Shown here in pieces: positions 13,182 to 21,785 of a stretch of 64,000 bases of DNA. The stretch spans positions 367,771 through 431,770 of the forward strand of contig VXAY01001314.1 of the NCBI GenBank assembly GCA_013399855.1, given 5' to 3'. Position numbers and translations under genes: made by a program. Within the stretch, counting starts at the first letter, position 1. Each line of letters opens with the position of its first letter. The stretch is from Oxyruncus cristatus. Its lineage: Eukaryota > Chordata > Aves > Passeriformes > Cotingidae. The notes under the pieces were generated by a model. The model worked only from the letters and a program-made list of their open reading frames with translations, did not search any database and had not been told where the DNA came from.

Positions 13182-13210
<29 letters not shown>
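13182..13210. repeat. Poly-A tract (29 A)
   Basis: This is a 29-nt uninterrupted A run. It could be the tail of an old retroposed sequence, but no recognisable body or target-site duplication was found. It also underlies poly-lysine/poly-phenylalanine ORF shadows. Confidence 0.9.
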
Positions 13211-13212
<2 letters not shown>

Positions 13213-13439
13213 CAAAAAGGCCATATAGATACATAAAAAGCAGGGTTAGGGTATTTGTTCTGCTGACAGCAGCCGTGATGGATTGTTTAAGAAATATAGA
13301 CTCCTTGTGTTTTTCCAGGGCTATCAGAAAGCAGGAGTCCGGCACTTTAATACTCTCAAATGACTGGCCTTGAGAGGCAGCAGAATGTCAGAGCCACCGG
13401 CTGGGCTCTCCCAGCGCTGACACCTGCCCCGGCTGTGCG

Positions 13440-13970
13440 CCAGAGGCAGCGCTTAGGGCTGGGGGGCGGCCTGTGCCGGCAATTTCCATCCATTTCCTCG
13501 GGCTGGCGGCTGCACCCTGACACCCGTCGCCTCCCCTCGTGCAGCCCCCCCGGCCCACGCCTGGAGCGCCCGTGGGTCAGGAGCCGGCGGCGTGTTGGCA
13601 CGTGTGTCCTCGCTGACACGGCCTCGGAGCTGCCCACGGCTCCTCCACCCCCAGATCTGGGCGCCAGTGGCCTGGGATGGCGGCAGGTGGCACGATGCAC
13701 GTTCGGCTCGTAGCAAACCTGCCCCCGTGTTCCTATACGCGAAAACCGCGCGTTGTTCCTGGTGGCCGTGAGCTGCCGAAAGGTTCGCGGGCACTGCAGA
13801 ATGGCACAGCCCACGGAGCGTGCCGGGAGCGGCCAGGGTGGGAGCTCCCTGGTGGGAGCAAGACTTACGTGGTCTCTGCTTCCCGCCGGGAACCGCAGAC
13901 ACAAGCAGGTAAAGCCATCCATCCAGATGGGTCTCTTCTCCTTGGCGCGGCACAGCTGTGCTCCAAGGGC
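13440..13970. promoter_or_regulatory. Intronic CpG-rich island
   Basis: Roughly 530 bp has frequent CpGs and high GC content in an intron that is otherwise CpG-poor. It includes CGCGAAAACCGCGCG near 13739-13753. It could be an orphan CpG island, an unannotated promoter, or an enhancer-type island. No initiation motif or spliceable coding exon was identified. Confidence 0.45.
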
Positions 13971-14059
13971 TGGGAAGGAGTCGCTGAGCACGGCCATGGC
14001 TGCCCAGCATGGCAGGAGGGGCAGGGGGAAGGAGAGAGTACAGGGCTCGGACAAGATTG

Positions 14060-14310
14060 ATGGCCTCGTTGCCATTAAGAAAAAAATTAGCCGGTGGCGG
14101 CTATCATATTAAAGGGTGAAGAAGCCGTGAATTATTTTCTTAAAGATCTTATCACTTACAATGATAATTTTACCTTCCAAAAGGCCACTTTTAATGAGGC
14201 AAGCCAGGCAAAAAGTCATGATTTAATGCCAGATTTTTTTTTTCCAAACACATTTTACTGCTTTTTTGTCCATGTTTAAAAAGCGCCGGTGACCTTTTTT
14301 TATTTAGCTT
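14060..14310. promoter_or_regulatory. Putative conserved non-coding element
   Basis: This AT-rich block starts directly after the CpG-rich patch. It has a CTTATCACTTA GATA-type core near 14147 and several ATTTTA and TTAATG elements. It is non-repetitive and has no plausible coding content. Constraint is not tested. Confidence 0.4.
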
Positions 14311-15189
14311 GCCCCAGGTGTAATGCTCAGGCTGATCCTCTCAGGGTTTATAACCTCCACAGAGAGTGCCTCTACCCAATGGAGAGATGATTTAAAGAGG
14401 AGGGAGAAATATGAGGCTGCACCACCACTCACATGAGGCCCTTGCTCTGCCTTTGCTGGTGGGAGCTGTGGTTTGACAGTGGAGGGGAGATCAGGGAGAG
14501 AGGAGGGTGCTCTCACCCCCATATCCTCACTCAGGCACACCCTGAAGGGGAGCTGGGATGTGCTGGCAGTCAGGCAGAGACGAGCTGGCTGGTGGCCTTT
14601 CCCCAGGGGAAAAGGAACATCTCAGCATCAAGGTTTGTTCCCACCGTGCCAAAGCGGCTGGTCCCCAGGTTAGGAGCTGCACACAGAGCACCCAGTGCCA
14701 TGTTTTTGGGGTGGTATGCCAGAATTTGGGTCTGCCCTGCAGCATGGGCGTGACTGAGGGCTGGGAGAGTACCTGTAAAGCTACGTTTTGCCTCCACAGC
14801 CATCTTCCCAGAACCTGGTTGAGAGAGGAATGGGAATCGCTGCCTTTTCCCTGCTTGCCTGAATCTGGGTGGGAACGAGCAGAATGGGTGAAGGGCACAG
14901 CAGATCCTTAGCTCGGTGTGCTGTGATCGGGCATCCTCACCACTTAGCCATTGGAAAACAGCCTCAACCTGACAATGGGTATAAAACAGGCCAAAATTGG
15001 GATGGCAGAGGGGCCTAATGCAAGATTGAAAGTCACCCTGATGGCGAGTGCCTTTTCTAATCCCTTAGCCTCTGAGCCTGCATTCCTGCCTGCCCCCATG
15101 GCTGCCCAAGAGGCAAAGTGTGGCACAGCTCACGGAAATGAGGAAAACAAATGAAGTCAAGTTTCCTAAGAGTGAAGGGGAAGTGTGAC

Positions 15190-15350
15190 TTGGCATCTCT
15201 AACGCTGTGTTTAACATGCCGGCGAGGTATTTAGAATTGAAGTGCTTGCACACAATTTAAAAATAGACAGTTTATTAATCTAAACTGCAAGTGTATGTAG
15301 AAGAGGCCTTGAGATTGACATCTTTGGGATTAGTTTAGCCCTGCGTTTTT
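15190..15350. promoter_or_regulatory. Putative conserved non-coding element
   Basis: This short AT-rich, non-repetitive block contains TTTATTAATC and repeated TTTAA/TTAGA motifs. It is called on composition alone. Confidence 0.3.
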
Positions 15351-16242
15351 CCAGAGGTCATTGCCATGGTGCTCAGGAGGTTTGTGGAATAAATGGGGCC
15401 GGCATTCTTCCCGGGACCACACGCTAAAAACTAATACATAACGTTTAATTTACTGTCTCCATAGCTAGCCCAACCATTTTTCACATAATAATATTGAATT
15501 AGAGCTACCAGAAGCTGAGGGGGGAGCTGGAGGCGGGGAGGGGTTGTCTGTCTGTCGTCAAAGAATGGGGAGATGGGTGTTTTTTCCCCTTCTCTAGAAT
15601 ACATTGGGAGACAAAACAGATTTAACCCTCCTAGCTCCAGGGTGCTTGGCTTATTAGAGGAGGGGAAGGGCATTAACATTGCTGCAGTCAGGGCTGTTGT
15701 TCTGAGTCACAGCTGAAGGCTTTGAGCCCCATCCCTCCATTTGATACGACATGTGTAATCCTGCTTCTTCAAAAATGGTCCTCATTCTCCATTTATAAAA
15801 TAAACTGCACAACAGCAGGAGCTTGGGGTCTGCACTCTGCAGAAATTCTGCAGTGGGCTTCTCCAGAAATAAGTGAGCTGTTCACCAAAATCCATCAGCA
15901 GTTGTGTTCAGCCAGCACATGTAGCCAGAGAGCCCCCCTGCTCTGCCCGTCTGTCCCCTGGGAAGTGGGGGCTGGTCTCTTGAAGCAGCTCTCACTGGGT
16001 GCCTCCAGCCCCGTGGGCTCCCACTGGCCCTCCCAGCGCCTGGCATCCCTGGGCTGAGCTGAGGAGTGAGCCAGCTCCAAGATGGGGTCAGCACAGCCCT
16101 CAGCTGGCAGAAGGGATTGTGCCTGAGGAGGTAACAAAGCACCCCAGCAGGCAATTCCTGTGTGACCCCTTTCAGGACATCACACCTCTCCACAGCTGGT
16201 GGAACCATGCTGTATGGCAGAGAGCTGCAGTGCACACCAGGA

Positions 16243-16269
16243 CATGACTCTTGCCCTCATGACTCTTGC
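16243..16269. repeat. 12-bp direct repeat (CATGACTCTTGC x2)
   Basis: Two exact copies of CATGACTCTTGC lie at 16243-16254 and 16258-16269, three bases apart. Each holds a TGACTC half-AP-1-like core. It is probably a chance or recent small duplication. Confidence 0.7.
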
Positions 16270-17478
16270 AGGGCTGACAGCTCATAGCCATGGGGTTGAA
16301 CCCAGCATCCCAAATCCCCCTCCTCCATCTCCATCCCAAGCCTGCCTTCCCTCCATGTCCATGCCAACTGCACTGCCGTGCTTTTCTCACCGGAGAGCTG
16401 TCCAAGCCTGGGGGATTGTATCCTGCTGACTGAACCAATTTGTATGCTGAGTCATTTTTCCACTTGCTCATATCTTTCCAAAAAATGCACATTTTTTCAC
16501 GTTTCATTTCAGCCCAGAGGCAAATGTTTCTGGAATACTTCCCTTTCTCCAAGGTATTATGCTTTTTAATAATGTTGTCACCACACTTGACCTGTCCAAT
16601 TCAGATGATATCTACACTTCCCTTCACAAACACACACATCTCTGAGCAGTCATTTATTGTCAGATCTTGCCAGCTGATTCTCAGAAACAAACATCTGGAG
16701 AGCTGCATTTCCAGTGTACATTTTTTTCACAACATACTGAGCTATATTTAGCCTGGTTTAGCTAATTTATAATTTAAATTAGAATTTTAAATTGCATTTT
16801 TCCCTCAAATTATTCTAATAATAAAGTTCACTTGCAGCTCAGCGTACATTTCTTTATATGCTGTCAAACTCCCAGTTTGATTTTCCTACTAGAGTTCACT
16901 GTGTGTAGAATTTAGACTTACCTACTATTGACTTGAAGTTTATCAGTGATTTCTTAGGTCTCAAATATCACTGAGCTTTTTAACCTTCTAAAAGGCTCTT
17001 TTTTTTTTTTTCCTGTGCTACTTATTAAAATAAATAGCATCATTACTGAAGGAAAAGGTAGTTGCACTGCAGAGGTGCTGAGAGCTTTTGTGTAGTTTAC
17101 AAAGCCATTGGGAGATTTAGTGGCACTTAAAAGGGGTGGACAAGGACACGAAAGCACTGCTTCACCTCAGCATGTGAATTTCTGGTGGTGTCCTCACATA
17201 TCATTTCCAGCAGGGACTGATTCTGCCCCAACCACCAGACCTGGGAGAAAAATGACCATCCCGTTGTTGCCTGATTCACTTGCATTTTGCTGGACCCAGG
17301 AGCCTGGTTCCCTCATGGGGCACAATCGCCTTGGGAAGACCAGAGCCAGCCCCACAGCCCAGGATTCCATCCCAGTGCAGTCCCACAGCCTGGCAGATGC
17401 TCTCTGTGGCTTCGAGGACAGCTTAGAGACAGAGAGCTTGGCAATGCTCACAGCATGAATTTCTCCTTTCTCTTGCAG

Positions 17479-17574
17479 TCAATTTTGTTGTCGGCCTCAA
17501 TCAAGCGGGAAGGAGATTCTCCGACAGCATCACCCCACTCCTCAGATGACATCCATCACTCAGACAGATACCAG
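17479..17574 (+). CDS. RNF220: RNF220 coding exon (96 nt), PDSM-containing
   Basis: The acceptor is CTCTTGCAG and the donor is CAG|GTAAGC. The exon is phase 0 at both ends, so it could be skipped without a frameshift. It encodes 32 residues beginning SILLSASIKREGDSP and ending HHSDRYQ, as in RNF220. IKREGDSP (17500-17523) exactly fits the phosphorylation-dependent sumoylation consensus psi-K-x-E-x-x-S-P. The remainder is rich in serine, aspartate and histidine and is probably disordered. Because the candidate internal promoter lies 3' of this exon, transcripts from it would lack the motif. SUMO modification itself is inferred, not shown. Confidence 0.95.
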
Positions 17575-20500
17575 GTAAGCGGGTGGATGCTGTTGCTGGT
17601 CTCAGCCTTAGGCAGGGAGCCAGCTCGCCCCAGTGCCCACAGCTCTCTGTGTGAGAGCTCTGCTCTTGGCTGTGCATCACTGCACCAGCTTGCCTCGCTG
17701 CAGCATGGACACATGAGCACTTGGTCCCTCACAGGGCTTTGGGCGTGTGTTTCTGTCTGCAGAGTCCTCCCAGCTCCAGCTTGAAACCACAGCAATACAA
17801 AACCGTTTAAAGTCTTAGTAGAGGTTTCTGTTACATTATATTCATCATTTCAGTAATTTCCATGGCTATGTTTATCATTACCCACCCCATGTCACTGAGA
17901 AACTTTCAGAGAAGTGACTTTTTTTTGTAAAAGAGTGAATGATGTCAGTCTGCAGTAGGCCAAAGTTCTCCATTTCATTTGTGTGCCACTGCCCAGCAAA
18001 CTGACTCATGACTCCCATCCAAAACAGAAATGGTTCTGGATCATGCACAGCCATGCTGTTTTATAAAACACTCTGCTCAGAGGAGCAGCAGGTCCTGACT
18101 TGTGATGCAACAAATAAAACTTGAGGGACATGGAGCAAGAAAAGAAGAGAAAGGCAGGAGCACAAGTACACGTTGGCTGGTTGTAAGTCTGTCTGTATTT
18201 TTGGGGCAGGCTGGTACACTTGACTCCAACTCGACTCACATCCAAACTGTTTGGCTGCAATCCTGTGCTCAGCCACTGGCTTCAGTAAGCTCTGAAAGGC
18301 AGCAGATAAATTAGAGGAGGTCATCAGCACAGATCCAAGCGTGTCTCCCTGCTGTGTGGACAGGCTGGGTGGGCTGAGGCTGTACCAGCGTGACAAACAC
18401 CCGTCACCCTGTATCCCGTGGTGCTCTGCAGCCATACCCAGTGCCCAGGGTCAGGCAGGTGGTCACATCTTCCTGCACCAGCCACTTTGCATATGCCAAG
18501 TCTTTATTTGGACCTGCAGAGAGAGGCTGATGACCAGTTTTGGGGCTCTTAGCTGAGCAGACCCAGTTACAACGTGTGTTCCTGAATGTAGGTCCTGTTA
18601 GTAGCAGATTTGTATATTTGTTACCCGTTATTCCATCATCTGTCCTATTTATTGGTGATATTATCAATTGTGGATCAGACCCTCCATTGTTTGCTTCGTA
18701 TTCCCATGTGGCTTTCAGTCATAACTTGGTGTCACATCCCAGCCACTTTACCCTCCTGGGAACAATAAGGCCTGGTGCAAAGTAAGAGAAGCAAAACCCT
18801 GCAGAAGATACAGAAATGCCTGATTCAGGTAATCCTGCTCTCTTTCCTGCCTTGTTTATTAAGGCTAATAAATAAACTACGTTCTTTTTGAAAGGGCGTG
18901 GAAGAGACTTTTGCCCTGGCTCCCTTTGTTGGAGAACATCCCTCCCTTCCCGCTCTGCCAGACATGAGTCTCTGTGAAATTGGTGGCCCCTTGCAGTCCT
19001 CTGTTCCTATACATTTTTATTATGTCATTCGGGAGGACAAATACTCTCAGCAGAAGCCCCTCTGTGTGCTGAGTTCAGCCACTCTCCAATGTGCTTTAAG
19101 TTTGTAAGTGCATTTTATGGAGGGCTGCAGCCCTTAATGCAAATGTGTAAAGGGAGTTGTAAGTCTGCACTGCAGGGAGAAAACACCTCTGGGGCCTGAT
19201 TTTCGTTTATGCTTGTGCTGGCTGCGTTATGCTGTGCTGGCAGTGTAAAGGGACCTCAGGGTGGGTGCCAGGGCTGTGTAAAGCCTCGATGTATTCCTTA
19301 ATAAAGCCGCAACATGAGTGAGAATTCAGTCTGCCTGGGTTACCAAGGGAAATGCCCAGGAAGCAGAGCAGAAGACTCTCATGGTGGTGACTTTGAAGGC
19401 TGCAAAATTTAGCTTCCCGTATGTAGACATGTGCTGGAATTATGAGTGTCCCCCGTGTTATTTGTGATCTAATCGAGATTATGCAGCGTATTAGAATGTG
19501 CTAGAACGTGAGTTGTGGGCGTTTAGGTTTTCAGAATTCCTGCAGCTCTGGTTTTTTTTTTTTAAGTCTTTGTGTTTATATGCCATGGGGATATTTAGGG
19601 AAGAAGGAGATTTACGAACAGGACTGCTACAGGAGCACGGGATTGCAGAGCACTTGGGCTACTTGCATTGCTCCCTATGCGGAGAGGGATCTGCAGTGGA
19701 GGCAGTGGGGTGGCTCCCAGATGGCCGGAGGGGGAATCCTTTTGGCTCCTCTGTGCCAAGCCTGGCTGCTGGAGTTTGGTACCTGGACACTGATCGGACC
19801 AAGGTGGTGGCGGCCGATGTAGTGCAGGACCTTGTGATTTGGTCCATAGTGGCTGCTCCTCCTAAATACAGTATGTTCTGTCAGACAGGGCTTTTTCCTG
19901 TGCTGTGAGTAAGAATAGAGCCATTTTAGAAATACTTACATAAAACCCTGAACCCCGGATGGAACAATCAACAGCAAATTACAAGCGATACATCGTACTG
20001 CAGAAGATAACATTTCAGGCTTGGGGGGAGACCCCCTTGCCAGGGTCAGCTGAACCCACAGGATATTCGTGACTGACTAGCAAGTGTAGCACAACTGAAA
20101 GCCTAAAATCCTTGTCCAGGGAAGGCTCACCTCCCTCCCCCCCAGCTCAGCAGCGAGCGTGACTCCTGAAAGACAGCTCAATTCATTAACAGGTTAAAAC
20201 CAACTGGCAGCTTTGGCTTTGTGAATGAGCACGTGTATGAAAATCCAACTGCAAGTTCTGTGGGCAGGCAAAGCCAGGATGTAGGATGTGGGTCAGGACT
20301 GGGTGAAGATCAGGAGCCAGCACTTGACCTGCCTGGCTGCCCATCAGCTCCTGGGACAGAGAAACATATCAGGGGGCTGTTTGTTTTCCGTCTGAAGAGG
20401 GAGCAGCAGATTGTCAGGTGCCAGAGCAGAGACCCAAAACATAGGTTTGATTCCAAGAAGCACAGTCTGGGGAGTCTTCAGAGGGGGGGAACAGATGGGA

Positions 20501-20973
20501 TCTGTGTGTGTAGGAGCCTCTGTTGCCCAATTTGTAGCCGTCACCTCTGTCCCAACCGCAGGCTCATCTGCTGGGCCCATCTCCCCACAGCTGTGGGGCA
20601 GATGTGGGAGAGAAATCCACAAGATGGGTTCAACCGCTCAGGTTTGCTGACAAGGGAAGGAAAAGAGTAGGGAGAGGCTGGAAAGTGCAGGAGAGGTGGC
20701 AGCGCTCCACCTGTGCCCCCGCAGCAGTAGGGAGGGCAAGCAGGGTTCAGAGTCCGGGAGCTGAGGTGGGTGCCCAGCCCAGCCCCGGCAGACCCAGCTG
20801 GTGTCTGTGTCCAGCTGCGCCTCTGGGACATCCGTGAAGGACAAGGCTCTGCTTCCCAGGGCTCTGCTCCCGCAGCCAGGGCAGGGGCTGGGAGCAGCCC
20901 TGGGCTCCATGGCAGGGCTGGGCAGGGGTAGCTGGGTGCCCATGGGCCGTGAGCCATTGAGTCTTGTGGCCCA

Positions 20974-21390
20974 ATTGGGCAGGGAAAGTTGGAGGGTGTT
21001 GCCCTGTTGCCTGATTGGCCAATACCTTTGGGTTACAGTTGGGGCTGAGGCTCTGATTGGCCAGTGACGTTGGGCCTGAAGGGCGCTCAATCCCTATTGG
21101 ACGAGGGAAGCTGCTTCCAAGTTGCTCCCAGGCTCTGATTGGCCAATGACCCCTGGGCACCACCTGCCCCTGGCTCTGATTAGTCCTGACCCTTTGGGCT
21201 GTTGTGGCTCCTGATTCCTCACTGGCTAGGCACGCAGCATCCCAGTCACCCCGGATTCTTGATTGGCCAGGCTTCCCTTGTTCCTGTAACCCCTAGTTGC
21301 TGATTGGCCAGTCCCCCGGGTCTCGGCCGTCCCGGAGCGCTGATTGGCCGGGCTCGCCGGGCGCTGCCGCCCCCTGTCGGTTGCCATGGG
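20974..21390. repeat. Degenerate ~41-bp tandem repeat carrying inverted CCAAT boxes
   Basis: ATTGG cores lie at 20974, 21014, 21056, 21096, 21138, 21262, 21303 and 21343. Decayed cores (ATTAG 21179, ATTCC 21214, ATTCT 21255) fill most of the gap. Successive spacings are 40, 42, 40, 42, 41, 35, 41, 7, 41 and 40 bp, so this is a ~10-unit minisatellite-like array. The best units begin ATTGGCCARTGACC and end GCTCTG. Forward CCAAT also occurs at 20971, 21019 and 21143, so some units have paired sites. ATTGG is the reverse complement of the NF-Y site, and the array ends just before the predicted start region. Confidence 0.75.
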
Positions 21391-21444
21391 AACTGCCGGG
21401 TGAACTCTCACCCGCGCGCGGCGGGTCACATGACCGGGGCCAAC

Positions 21445-21468
21445 ATGGCGGCGGCCGCCGGGGGCTGA
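21445..21468 (+). CDS. Candidate 7-codon upstream ORF in the alternative 5' UTR
   Basis: An ATG inside the YY1-type motif opens MAAAAGG followed by TGA, 74 nt before the candidate main ATG at 21543. If transcription starts upstream of 21445 it would be the first AUG and could reduce translation of the short isoform. If initiation is inside the motif it would be excluded. It is a minimal ORF without other coding support. Confidence 0.3.
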   Translation: MAAAAGG

Positions 21469-21542
21469 GCGGCGGCGCCCGCCGGGCCGCGCCGCATCCA
21501 CCCGCATCCCGGGCCTGCCGCCCGCCTGCGGCGCCCGCGGCT

Positions 21543-21587
21543 ATGCAGAGCGGCAGGAGGGGGCCCGGCGGCGGGGGCCGGGAAGAG
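21543..21587 (+). CDS. RNF220: Candidate alternative first coding exon of short RNF220
   Basis: The ATG at 21543 has G at -3. It encodes 15 residues, MQSGRRGPGGGGREE, up to the donor GAG|GTGGGT at 21588. The exon ends in phase 0, exactly the phase needed to enter the shared exon at 21743 (TFLRVRANRQ). The product would be an RNF220 lacking the N-terminal half but keeping everything from this point on. I estimate about 280-305 residues by analogy with the human protein length as I remember it. Position inside a CpG island with promoter motifs supports it. The glycine/arginine-rich N-terminus resembles an RGG-type disordered tail. Transcript evidence was not available. Confidence 0.65.
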
Positions 21588-21742
21588 GTGGGTGCTGAGG
21601 GGGAGCGGAGGCCCGTGGCCGGTGCGTTGTCCCGGGGATGCGCGGGGCGGGGGTGGGCCGGGCCGGGCCTTGTGTAGGGACGGGGGGCGAGTTGTTTACA
21701 CCCGGGCCCTGACGCTTCTCCGTTTTTATGTCCCCTCTGCAG

Positions 21743-21785
21743 ACCTTCCTGCGGGTGCGAGCGAACCGGCAGACCCGGCTGAACG
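21743..21785 (+). CDS. RNF220: RNF220 coding exon (43 nt), shared by both promoters
   Basis: The acceptor is CCCCTCTGCAG and the donor is ACG|GTGAGT. It starts in phase 0 and leaves one base (G) to begin the alanine codon completed at 29165. It encodes TFLRVRANRQTRLN, a short basic segment that I recognise from the conserved core of RNF220. It lies within the CpG island, 155 bp after the candidate alternative first exon, so it is probably the first exon common to long and short transcripts. At 43 nt it is very small. Confidence 0.95.

Larger units (their letters stand above)
7913..17478 (+). other. RNF220: RNF220 intron
   Basis: This is a 9.6-kb intron with GTAAGT donor and TTTCTCTTGCAG acceptor. 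It holds regulatory-looking blocks at about 9340-9640, 14060-14310 and 15190-15350, a CpG-rich patch at 13440-13970, a 29-A homopolymer at 13182-13210, and a 12-bp direct repeat near 16243-16269. Long minus-strand ORFs in the CpG-rich patch look like GC artefacts. No further exon is supported. Confidence 0.85.
17575..21742 (+). other. RNF220: RNF220 intron containing the internal promoter
   Basis: This is a 4.2-kb intron with GTAAGC donor and CCTCTGCAG acceptor. The first 3.3 kb is ordinary intron with no supported gene. Its last 0.8 kb holds the 41-bp CCAAT-box array, the CpG island and the candidate alternative first exon, so for the short transcript only 21588-21742 is intron. Confidence 0.85.

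Noticed and set aside
13116..13373. ORF with a poly-lysine run
   Set aside because: It is a read-through of the 29-A homopolymer in an intron.
13356..14075. 239-codon minus-strand ORF in the intronic CpG-rich patch
   Set aside because: Same GC artefact; low-complexity composition, no splice context and no recognisable domain.
14970..14990. TATAAAAC motif as a possible promoter
   Set aside because: Isolated motif without CpG enrichment, initiator context or downstream exon.
20541..21163. Minus-strand ORFs with recurring LANQ/WPIR-type peptides
   Set aside because: The repeated peptides are translations of the 41-bp CCAAT array in different frames, not protein repeats.
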